Shown here: in pieces, positions 34,275-42,689 of the stretch | How the letters are laid out: every line of letters begins with the position of its first letter | Numbering within the stretch: the first letter of the stretch is position 1 | DNA from: Rugosimonospora acidiphila | GTDB taxonomy: Bacteria > Actinomycetota > Actinomycetes > Mycobacteriales > Micromonosporaceae | Length of the DNA stretch: 64,000 bases | Assembly (NCBI RefSeq): GCF_039543385.1 | Contig: NZ_BAABJQ010000006.1 | Location: 248,001 to 312,000, forward strand | Reading direction: 5' to 3' | Position numbers and translations under genes: made by a program | The notes under the pieces: generated by a model | The model's input: the letters and a program-made list of their open reading frames with translations, nothing else | Databases searched by the model: none | Told to the model about the DNA's origin: nothing

Positions 34275-36118
34275 TACCCCCCGGCGGCCTGCTCGCGCAG
34301 GGCCCGCGCGTGCTGCTCCAGCGGCACCAGCTCCCCGAACAGCCGCAGGTGCTCATCGACATGGGTGACCGGGTTGAGCCGCTGGAGCCTGGACTTCAAC
34401 TCCATGATCCGCCCGTTCACGCTCGGCAACTGCAACCGGGCCAGGGTCACCGCCACGTACCTCGGGTCGGGCTCGCCGGACAGGTGCAGCGGGTCCACCG
34501 CCAGCTCGCCGACCAGCGCCTTGGCGGCCAGGTCGTCGCAGGCGTCGCGGATCTGCTCGACCCACCCCGCGCCGCCGACCGCCGACGACGCCCCGCCGGC
34601 CTCAAGGATCGCCTGCCGGACCACGGCGTGCACGGGATTCTGGTACGCCTCCGGCGGGATCGAGTCGAACATCGGGCCGGCCAGCACCGGTGCCTGCAGG
34701 GCCAGCTTCAGCGCCTCCCGCTCGACCCGGCCCTGCGGGCTGTCGGCGGCGTTGTCCATGGCCCGGGCCGGCGGGCTCGCGGTGCCGGCCCGGCCGGCCG
34801 CGGTGTTCACCGCCCGCAGCACCGGCTCGACGTCCATGCCCAGGTCGCCGGCGAGCTTGCGGGCGTACTCCGGCCGCTTCTCCCGGTCCTTGATCTTCGC
34901 TACCAGCGGTGCGGCCTGGCGCATCGCGTCGACCCGGCCCTCGACCGTGTTCAGGTCGAAGCGGGACAGCACCGAGCGCAGCGCGAAGTCGACCAGCGGC
35001 TCCCGGCGCGCCACCAGGTCGCGTACCGCCACGTCGCCCTTTGCCAGCCGTAGCTCGCACGGGTCCATGTTGTCCGGGCCGACCGCTATGAAGGTCCGGC
35101 CCACGAAGCGCTGATCGTCCTCGAACGCGCGCAGCGCCGCCTTCTGCCCGGCGGCGTCCCCGTCGAACGTGAAGATGATCTCACCGGCCACGCCGTCGGT
35201 GTCCATCAGCAGCCGGCGCAGCACCGAGATGTGATCGGAGCCGAACGCCGTACCGCAGGTGGCCACCGCCGTCGGCACCTGCGCCAGGTGGCAGGCCATC
35301 ACGTCGGTGTACCCCTCGACCACCACCACCCGGCCCTGCTTGGCGATCTCCCGCTTGGCCCGGTCGATGCCGTAGAGCACGTGGGACTTCTTGTACAGCG
35401 GCGACTCGGGCGTGTTGAGGTATTTGGGGCCGTCGTCGTCATCGAACAGCTTGCGCGCGCCGAACCCGATCACATCGCCGGCCAGGTCCCTGATCGGCCA
35501 CATCAGCCGGCGGCGGAACCGGTCGATCAGCGAGCCCGACCGGGCCGGCTTCGCCAGCCCGCCGGTGGTCAGCTCGGCCGCGCTGAACCCCCGCTGGCGC
35601 AGGTGCTTAGCCAGGGCGTCCCACGAGTCCGGGGCGAACCCGCAGCCGTAGGTCAGGGCGGTGTCCCGGTCGAAGCCCCGCGCGGCCAGGAACTCCCGGG
35701 CCGCCCGGGCGCCGGGGGTGGCCAGCTGCTCCGCGTAGAACTCGGCCGCGACCCGGTGCGCCTCGACCAGGCGCTGGCGCTGGCCCTGCTGGCGTACGGG
35801 GGCCGGGCCCGCGTCGACGTACCGGAGCTGGACGCCGGCCTTACCGGCCAGCCGCTCGATCGACTCGACGAAGCTGAGGTGCTCCGTCTCCATGACGAAC
35901 CGGATCGCGTCCCCACCCGCGCCGCAGCCGTGGCAGAAGTAGACGTTGCGCGCGGAGGAGACCGTGAACGAGGGGGTCTTCTCGTCGTGGAACGGGCAGA
36001 GGCCCTTGAGGTTGCCGCCGCCCGCCGGCTTCAGCGTCACCTGCTCGGAGATCACGTCCACGATCGACGTCCGGTCGCGTACCAGCGCGATATCCTCGTC
36101 GCGGATCTTGCCTGCCAT
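34274..36118 (-). CDS. dnaG: DnaG, DNA primase
   Basis: A 614-residue primase that makes RNA primers at the replication fork. The CHC2 zinc-binding site is C41-H44-C62-C65 (CPFHDEKTPSF, then FCHGCGAGG). The Toprim catalytic core has EGYTD (268-272) and FDGDAAG (318-324) for metal binding. The C-terminal helical region (about 460-614) is the helicase-interaction part. GGAGGTGA lies about 10 bases before the ATG. The length is normal for actinobacterial DnaG. A small conserved gene overlaps its end, and an rpoD-like gene is not present in the window. Confidence 0.97.
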   Translation of the reverse strand: MAGKIRDEDIALVRDRTSIVDVISEQVTLKPAGGGNLKGLCPFHDEKTPSFTVSSARNVYFCHGCGAGGDAIRFVMETEHLSFVESIERLAGKAGVQLRYVDAGPAPVRQQGQRQRLVEAHRVAAEFYAEQLATPGARAAREFLAARGFDRDTALTYGCGFAPDSWDALAKHLRQRGFSAAELTTGGLAKPARSGSLIDRFRRRLMWPIRDLAGDVIGFGARKLFDDDDGPKYLNTPESPLYKKSHVLYGIDRAKREIAKQGRVVVVEGYTDVMACHLAQVPTAVATCGTAFGSDHISVLRRLLMDTDGVAGEIIFTFDGDAAGQKAALRAFEDDQRFVGRTFIAVGPDNMDPCELRLAKGDVAVRDLVARREPLVDFALRSVLSRFDLNTVEGRVDAMRQAAPLVAKIKDREKRPEYARKLAGDLGMDVEPVLRAVNTAAGRAGTASPPARAMDNAADSPQGRVEREALKLALQAPVLAGPMFDSIPPEAYQNPVHAVVRQAILEAGGASSAVGGAGWVEQIRDACDDLAAKALVGELAVDPLHLSGEPDPRYVAVTLARLQLPSVNGRIMELKSRLQRLNPVTHVDEHLRLFGELVPLEQHARALREQAAGG

Positions 36119-36315
36119 CCGGTCGGGTCACCTCCGGCATATATCCTGCCCTGCCCGCGCCGTCCGCGACGAGCGGCCCGGCGGACGCGCCGGTGCGCCC
36201 GAGCGACCCGCGTGGACGCCCGGGCCGGGCGGTGAACTTGGCCGGTGCGGCGCGAACGCCAGGACTCTGGCCGGATCCCGCACCGCGGGCGCGGGCGAGC
36301 GGAAGGATCGGTGGC

Positions 36316-36642
36316 ATGGCGAGGGTGCGCGACGAGCGGCTGTGCTGGCTCGCGGTACGCGACCAGCTGGACCGGCGCAGCCGGCGGAGGTCCCTGCTGG
36401 GCAGGCTGGTGGGCAACTTCACGCCGACCGGGCGCGGGCTGGGCGTCGACCTGACCCGGGGTTCGGTCAAGGGCCGGATGATGCGGTACTCGTTCGCGGT
36501 CGAGGACGTGGCCCAGCGGCTGACGCCCGAGGAGCGGCAGGTGCTGCGCTCGACCGGACAGGTACCCGACTGGTTCCTCAACGCCGTCGAGCGGCGCTTC
36601 CACGAACTGCGCCGCCGCCCGCGGCGCGACGCCACCCCCTGA
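36316..36642 (+). CDS. Conserved hypothetical basic protein
   Basis: A 108-residue, strongly basic protein divergent from dnaG. It has no signal peptide or membrane helix. The visible core is RSLLGRLVGNFTPTGRG, LGVDLTRGSVKGRMMRYSFA and LRSTGQVPDWFLNAVERR, which suggests a small folded domain with nucleic-acid affinity, but I do not recognise the family. GGAAGGA precedes the ATG at 36316. A 17-bp tandem duplication covers its stop codon. The 197-bp gap before it shows no other gene. Confidence 0.6.
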   Translation: MARVRDERLCWLAVRDQLDRRSRRRSLLGRLVGNFTPTGRGLGVDLTRGSVKGRMMRYSFAVEDVAQRLTPEERQVLRSTGQVPDWFLNAVERRFHELRRRPRRDATP

Positions 36643-36659
36643 GCGACGCCACCCCCTGA
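36626..36659. repeat. Perfect 17-bp tandem duplication over a stop codon
   Basis: Two adjacent identical 17-base copies (GCGACGCCACCCCCTGA), at 36626-36642 and 36643-36659. The first holds the last codons and stop of the small basic protein; the second repeats them after the stop. Confidence 0.9.
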
Positions 36660-36679
36660 GCACAGCCGCCGCTGTCGGC

Positions 36680-37399
36680 TCAGCTCAGCGCGCCGACCAC
36701 CCGTTCGGCCAGGTCCTCGTGCCTGCGGTAGGCACTGGGGTACGCCGAGCGCTGCACCGCCTGGGCCGCCGCCGCGACGCTGATCGACTGCCAGCCGGGT
36801 ACCCGTACCAGCCGGTCGAAGAACAGCCCGCTCGCGGTGGGCGGGTCCATCAGCTGCGCCACCGTGCCCCACCCCTGGCTCGGCCGCTGCTGGAACAGCC
36901 CCACGGAGTCGTGGTCCGAGCCGGTGCCCTGGTGCGCGAGGTTGAGCGATGCCGGCACCCGGCGGTTGGCCCGGTTGTACAGGCTGCTCTCCTGCAGGGC
37001 GGTCACGATGGCGACGACCATGGCGCGCCGTGGCAGTACGCGCCGCTGCGCGACCCACAGGATGATCGCGGCGTTGTCGGTCTGCGCCTGGCTCAGCCCG
37101 GGCACCGGAGCGTGCCGCCGCTGGACGTCCGGCACCTGCGGCGACGGTGAGGCCAGGCCGGCCGGCAACGACGGCGGCGGGGCACCTCGGGCCAGGTCCC
37201 GCGACACATCGTTGCCGGCGACCCGGCGTGGACCACTCGCGGCCAGCGTGGACGGGCCGGCCGGGCGCCCGGGGTGATCCAGGTCGTACGCGAACCCGCC
37301 GACCGCCCCGGCCGCGACCGCGCAGGCGGCCGAGGCCATCGCCACGCGGTAGCGGCGGCTCGCCGCCGCGTGCCGCGGATGGTGACCGGGACGGCCCAT
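36680..37399 (-). CDS. Secreted or membrane-anchored lysozyme-fold protein
   Basis: A 239-residue protein with one N-terminal hydrophobic segment (about 20-38, a signal anchor). A Pro-rich spacer is followed by a C-terminal domain (about 105-239) widespread in actinobacteria: ALQESSLYNRANR, then DHDSVGLFQQRPSQGWGT. The Glu in ALQES and the GLFQQRPSQGWG stretch recall lytic transglycosylases. It probably cleaves or binds peptidoglycan outside the membrane. ATG at 37399 is preceded by GGGGGAG and leaves the signal anchor near the N-terminus. No gene is evident between 37400 and 37682. Confidence 0.65.
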   Translation of the reverse strand: MGRPGHHPRHAAASRRYRVAMASAACAVAAGAVGGFAYDLDHPGRPAGPSTLAASGPRRVAGNDVSRDLARGAPPPSLPAGLASPSPQVPDVQRRHAPVPGLSQAQTDNAAIILWVAQRRVLPRRAMVVAIVTALQESSLYNRANRRVPASLNLAHQGTGSDHDSVGLFQQRPSQGWGTVAQLMDPPTASGLFFDRLVRVPGWQSISVAAAAQAVQRSAYPSAYRRHEDLAERVVGALS

Positions 37400-37670
37400 C
37401 ACCCCGCTCCCCCGATATCGCGCCCGGCCAGCCCGCCCCGCGAGCCGGCACCGGATTGCCCCGTCTCGCCGCTTTGGCCGTGAATGGTCACGAATCAATA
37501 ACGCGCGATATCGCGCAAGCCACGCGACACACGCGTATCGGACGGCCGACACGCCGTACGAGCCGCCATTTCTCACCCTCCCGGGTGACCCGCGCCCGGG
37601 AATCGGCGAGTTCGGCGGGCCCGGCCGCGCCGCCCGGGTCGCGTCGAGGCGAAGGGACGGGCGCAGGGCC

Positions 37671-37676
37671 TACAGT
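37671..37676 (+). promoter_or_regulatory. Leaderless -10 element of the beta-helix lipoprotein gene
   Basis: TACAGT ends 6 bp before the GTG at 37683 and no Shine-Dalgarno sequence is present. A good -35 is not visible. Confidence 0.4.
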
Positions 37677-37682
37677 GCACCG

Positions 37683-38900
<1,218 letters not shown>

Positions 38901-38927
38901 CCAACCCCTACGCTCAACTCGCTGCGC

Positions 38928-39770
38928 TCAGGCGTTCTTGAGCGCGTGCTGGGCGCGCGCCTCCTCCAGCGACCAGTTCAGCGCGTAGTCCGCCACGTCC
39001 TCCCAACCCTGCTGCCCGAGGGTGAAGTGGCAGCGACCCGGGTACTCCTTGACGTCCGTGACCGCGGTGGACTTGCGGTAGTGGTTGGCGTTGTCGAAGT
39101 TGAGCTGCGGCGGGCTGACCCGGTCCTCGTCGCCGACGATGAACAGCAGCGGTGCCCGGTCGCTGCGGCCGAAGTTCACCTTCGTGTGGCGTCGCGGGTC
39201 GAAATTGGCCAGGTCGGCCTCGAACACGATCCGGCCGGCGGCCGGCACGTAGTACCGCTGGTAGGCCGCCATCGACTCCTGCTCCGGCAGCGCGTTGGCG
39301 ACGGTCTGGTGGAACTCCTGCGCGGTCATCGAGACCGCCCGCTGGGTGTTCACCGGATTGCGCAGCACCGCGGCGACGGACTTGAGCATCGCCATCGGCT
39401 GGCGCAGCACGCCGAAGACCGAGGCGGAGTCGATGGCCACGCCCGCGGCGCCGAGGCCGTGGTCGAGGAGGATCTGGGTGAAGGTACCGCCGATGCCGTG
39501 GCCCATGATGATCGGCGGCCGGCGCATCGGTTCGATGATGCCGTGGTAGTGATCAACGATCTGCGGGATGTCCAGCCGCTCCAGCGGCGACGAGTCCTCC
39601 CGCAGCGCCTCGACCTCGACGTCCAGGCCGGGCCAGGCGGGCGCCAGCACCTCGAACCCGGCCGCCCGGTACCGGTCGACCCAGTGCTCCCAGCTCCGCG
39701 GGGTCAGCCAGAGCCCGTGGATCAGGACGATCGTGCCCGGATCGTCCCCGGTGTCCCGATTGCCGGCCAT
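38928..39770 (-). CDS. Alpha/beta-hydrolase-fold protein with Gly in place of the nucleophile Ser
   Basis: A 280-residue alpha/beta-hydrolase fold. IVLIHGLWLTPRSWEHW gives the oxyanion loop. The nucleophile elbow, normally GHSxGG, reads GHGIGG, with G92 where the Ser should be (codon GGC). The acid (FIVGDEDRV) and His (GRCHFTL) positions are kept. Either it is a non-catalytic member, it uses another mechanism, or a single-base change has inactivated it (GGC is one step from AGC). ATG at 39770 has GGAGG 5 bases upstream. It is alone on its transcript as far as I can see. Confidence 0.75.
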   Translation of the reverse strand: MAGNRDTGDDPGTIVLIHGLWLTPRSWEHWVDRYRAAGFEVLAPAWPGLDVEVEALREDSSPLERLDIPQIVDHYHGIIEPMRRPPIIMGHGIGGTFTQILLDHGLGAAGVAIDSASVFGVLRQPMAMLKSVAAVLRNPVNTQRAVSMTAQEFHQTVANALPEQESMAAYQRYYVPAAGRIVFEADLANFDPRRHTKVNFGRSDRAPLLFIVGDEDRVSPPQLNFDNANHYRKSTAVTDVKEYPGRCHFTLGQQGWEDVADYALNWSLEEARAQHALKNA

Positions 39771-39851
39771 CACGCCCTCCGATCGCGCCACTGGATGGCT
39801 ACTCGATCAGTCTGACGGTTTCGGCCGCCGGGTTTGCGCGATTGGTGGTGT

Positions 39852-40331
39852 TCAGCCGCCCCGGACGGTGGCCCCCGGCCGCGACAGCGACTCCGATACC
39901 CGCCCGAACATCCCGCCCAGCTGCCTGACCTGGTCGCCGGTGAGCCGGTCGAACAGGTGCGTGCGCACGGCCTCGACGTGGCCGGGCGCCGTCTCCGCCA
40001 GCTTCGCCGCGCCGGCCGGGGTCAGCTCGGCGTGCGTCCCGCGCCGGTCGTCCTCACACTCGACCCGGCGCACCCAGCCGAGGAGTTCGAGCCTGGTCAC
40101 CGCCCGGGTGGTCCCGCTGCGGGTAGCCAGGGCGGCTTCGGCGAGATCCCGCATCCGCATCCGCCGGTCGGGCGCCTCGGAGAGGATCACCAGGGTCTCG
40201 TAGTCGGCGAACGAGATGTCGGCGTCGGCCTGTAGCTGCTGGTCCAGCGCCCTGATCAGGAGGCGGGTGGTGTCCAGGTAGGCCCGCCAGGCGCGCTGCT
40301 CCTCCGCGTCCAGCCATCGGGTCTTTTCCAC
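39852..40331 (-). CDS. MarR-family transcriptional regulator
   Basis: A 159-residue MarR protein with the winged helix-turn-helix at about 55-100: MRMRDLAEAALATRSGTTRA, then LGWVRRVECEDDRRGTHAEL as the wing. MarR dimers bind inverted repeats and are released by phenolic ligands or oxidation. GTG at 40331 is used. It is divergent from a pirin gene; two copies of a 14-mer, GTTGACG-(A/C)-CGCAAC, lie between the genes and are the likely operators. Confidence 0.85.
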   Translation of the reverse strand: MEKTRWLDAEEQRAWRAYLDTTRLLIRALDQQLQADADISFADYETLVILSEAPDRRMRMRDLAEAALATRSGTTRAVTRLELLGWVRRVECEDDRRGTHAELTPAGAAKLAETAPGHVEAVRTHLFDRLTGDQVRQLGGMFGRVSESLSRPGATVRGG

Positions 40332-40360
40332 GCCGCCGAGCCTACCCAAGACCGGGAATA

Positions 40361-40374
40361 GTTGACGACGCAAC
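40361..40374. promoter_or_regulatory. MarR operator candidate 1
   Basis: GTTGACGACGCAAC, with GTTG/CAAC arms. It matches operator 2 in 13 of 14 positions, and the copies start 35 bp apart in the 96-bp gap between MarR and pirin. Confidence 0.55.
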
Positions 40375-40395
40375 GACCTTTGGTAGAGTGACTTT

Positions 40396-40409
40396 GTTGA
40401 CGCCGCAAC
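40396..40409. promoter_or_regulatory. MarR operator candidate 2
   Basis: GTTGACGCCGCAAC, 18 bp before the pirin ATG and so close to or over its ribosome-binding region. It is the second copy of the 14-mer at 40361. Confidence 0.55.
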
Positions 40410-40427
40410 TAAATGGGAGCTAAGACG

Positions 40428-41417
40428 ATGCCCGCCGTAACCGTGGAGAACCCGCTGGCGCTGCCGCTGGTTCGTCGGACCGACCCAACCGCCGAACACG
40501 ACCGTCCGGTCACCTCGGTGACCACCGCCCCGACCGGCTTCGAGGGCGAGGGCTTCCCGGTCCGTCGCGCCTTCGCCGGCGTTGACCTGCGCGCCCTCGA
40601 CCCGTTCATCCATATGGATCAAATGGGCGAAGTACTGTACCAAGCGGGCGAGCCGAAGGGTACCCCGTGGCACCCGCACCGCGGCTTCGAGACCGTCACC
40701 TACATGATCGACGGTGAGTTTCAGCACTCCGACTCGAACGGCGGCGGTGGCCTGATCACCAACGGCGACACGCAGTGGATGACCGCTGGGGGTGGCATCC
40801 TTCACATCGAGGTGCCGCCGGAGCACCTGATCGCCTCGGGCGGCCTGTTCCACGGCTTCCAGCTGTGGGTCAACCTGCCGAAGGCGCAGAAGTTCGTCGC
40901 GCCGCGCTACCAGGACATCCGCGCCGGCAACGTGGCGCTGCTCGGCTCGCCGGACGGCGGCGCCCTGCTGCGGGTCATCGCCGGCGAGGTGGACGGGCAC
41001 GCCGGGCCCGGCTCGACGTACACGCCGATCACGATGGTGCACGCGACGCTGAGCGCGGGTGCCTCGCTCACCCTGCCCTGGCGGCCGGACTTCAACGCCC
41101 TGGCGTACGTGATGAACGGCCGCGGCACCGTCGGCGCCGAGAAGCGGCCGATCCACCTCGGCCAGCTCGCGGTCTTCGGCGCAGGCGACACCATCACCAT
41201 CACCGCCGACCCGACCCAGGAGTCCCGCAGCCCGAACCTGGACGTGCTCCTGCTCGGTGGCCGGCCGATCCGCGAGCCGGTCGCCGCCTACGGACCGTTC
41301 GTGATGAACACCCGCGCGGAGTTGACGCAGGCGTTCGAGGACTACCAGGCCGGCCGGCTGGGCTCGATCCCGGCCGCGCACCTGGGCGTCGACGCCAGCA
41401 CCCCCGACGCCGAATAA
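40428..41417 (+). CDS. Pirin-family cupin protein
   Basis: A 329-residue bicupin of the pirin family. The N-terminal cupin has PWHPHRGFETVTYMIDGEF with metal-binding His residues, an H in FQHSDS, and the second motif as GGGILHIEVPPE. The C-terminal cupin lacks clear ligands, as usual. Some bacterial pirins act as quercetin dioxygenases and others bind enzymes or regulators. GGGAG precedes the ATG at 40428. It is regulated, most likely, by the divergent MarR through two 14-bp sites. Confidence 0.88.
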   Translation: MPAVTVENPLALPLVRRTDPTAEHDRPVTSVTTAPTGFEGEGFPVRRAFAGVDLRALDPFIHMDQMGEVLYQAGEPKGTPWHPHRGFETVTYMIDGEFQHSDSNGGGGLITNGDTQWMTAGGGILHIEVPPEHLIASGGLFHGFQLWVNLPKAQKFVAPRYQDIRAGNVALLGSPDGGALLRVIAGEVDGHAGPGSTYTPITMVHATLSAGASLTLPWRPDFNALAYVMNGRGTVGAEKRPIHLGQLAVFGAGDTITITADPTQESRSPNLDVLLLGGRPIREPVAAYGPFVMNTRAELTQAFEDYQAGRLGSIPAAHLGVDASTPDAE

Positions 41418-41620
41418 CCCTCACCCGCCGAGACCGCCCGGCAGGGCGCAAACAACCCTCCGGCTGGCGAACCGCTATCCGGGTCGAAAGGCACCCGTCG
41501 GCGACGAAACCGGCCCCGCCGACCCCGTCCAGGCAAGCGCTCCGGCCCGGTCTCCCACTAAGTGAGACCGGGCCGGAGGCCGGAGCAGAATGGCTACCTG
41601 GACGGCGAGGGGAGTCGGCC

Positions 41621-42511
41621 GTGAACGAGCTGACCGTGCGGGACACCAACGGGATACTGCGCCAGCCGTGGATACAGCCACGGCACACCAGCGCCGGGCT
41701 CGGCTGGGATCAGCTCTACGTCTCGACCCAGCACGAGCTGCCGTATGAGGCATCGTTCGACGCCGCGCCCACCCACGTCGTGATCCTGCACCTCAACGGG
41801 CCGGTACCGGTGCGCCGCGGCCACCTCGGCCTGGCCCAGGCCCGTACCGTCCCGCCGGGCGCGTTCTTCGTCCACCCCGCCGGCAAGGACCTCGACGTGG
41901 GGCTGGGCGGCGAGTTGGACACCGTGCACACCTACCTGACCGACGGCGCGCTGCAGCGCGCGCACGACGAGGACGCACCGGTGCGACTCGCCGAGGAGCT
42001 GGGCAGCGTCGATCCTCTGCTGGAACAGATAGTGCTCTCCCTCGACGGGGTGCTCAGGCACTGGGAGCCCTCGGCGCGCACCTACGTCGACCACCTCGCC
42101 GGCCTGCTGGCGGCGCAGCTGGTCCGGCGGCACTCCGGCGGCCGGCGCCGCACCGCCGGGCCGGTGCTGGAAGGGCCCACCCGTCCCGGGCTCGGTTGCC
42201 GCCAGTACTCGGCCGTGTGCGAGCTGATGCGGGAGCGGCTGAGCGACCCGGTACCGCTGGCCGCCATGGCCGCCGTCGCCGGGCTGTCCGTCAGCCAGTT
42301 CTCCCGCCAGTTCAAGGCGAGGACGGGCGTGGCGCCGCACCGGTTCCTGATGCGGCTGCGCGTCGACACCGCGCTGCGGATGCTGCGCGAGAGCCGCCTG
42401 CCCATCGCCCAGGTGGCCATGCGCTGCGGCTTCTCCCATCAGGAGCATCTGACCCGGGTGCTGATGACCCAACTCAAGACCACGCCGGCCGAGGTGCGCC
42501 GCCGGGGCTGA
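41621..42511 (+). CDS. AraC-family regulator, probable activator of the hydroxyquinol genes
   Basis: A 296-residue protein with an N-terminal cupin-like sensing domain of the AraC_binding_2 type and a C-terminal double helix-turn-helix: LAAMAAVAGLSVSQFSRQF, then IAQVAMRCGFSHQEHLTRVL. AraC proteins of this size near aromatic-degradation genes are usually inducer-dependent activators. GTG at 41621 has GGGGAG upstream; the frame extends further left but antisense and overlapping context argues against that. It precedes the fused dioxygenase/reductase gene on the same strand. Bases 41418-41620 show no gene. Confidence 0.82.
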   Translation: MNELTVRDTNGILRQPWIQPRHTSAGLGWDQLYVSTQHELPYEASFDAAPTHVVILHLNGPVPVRRGHLGLAQARTVPPGAFFVHPAGKDLDVGLGGELDTVHTYLTDGALQRAHDEDAPVRLAEELGSVDPLLEQIVLSLDGVLRHWEPSARTYVDHLAGLLAAQLVRRHSGGRRRTAGPVLEGPTRPGLGCRQYSAVCELMRERLSDPVPLAAMAAVAGLSVSQFSRQFKARTGVAPHRFLMRLRVDTALRMLRESRLPIAQVAMRCGFSHQEHLTRVLMTQLKTTPAEVRRRG

Positions 42512-42530
42512 CCGCCACCCGGGCGCCACC

Positions 42531-42593
42531 GCGCGGGGCTGGCGCGCGGGGGCTGGCGCGCGGGGGCTGGCGCGCGGGGGCTGGCGCGCTTTT
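42531..42593. repeat. 14-bp GC-rich tandem repeat upstream of the fusion gene
   Basis: Three perfect copies of GGCGCGCGGGGGCT (42541-42554, 42555-42568, 42569-42582), with partial copies on both sides, ending in GCGCGC-TTTT. The stretch lies between the AraC gene and the fused enzyme gene and could stall or terminate transcription. Confidence 0.8.
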
Positions 42594-42689
42594 CGTGCAG
42601 ACGGCACAGCAGGAATGTGCAGGAAACGCCGGTCGGGCCCGGTGGAGACTGGGCGAGGCGGCCACCTGGCCGGCACGGAAGGCGGATCC

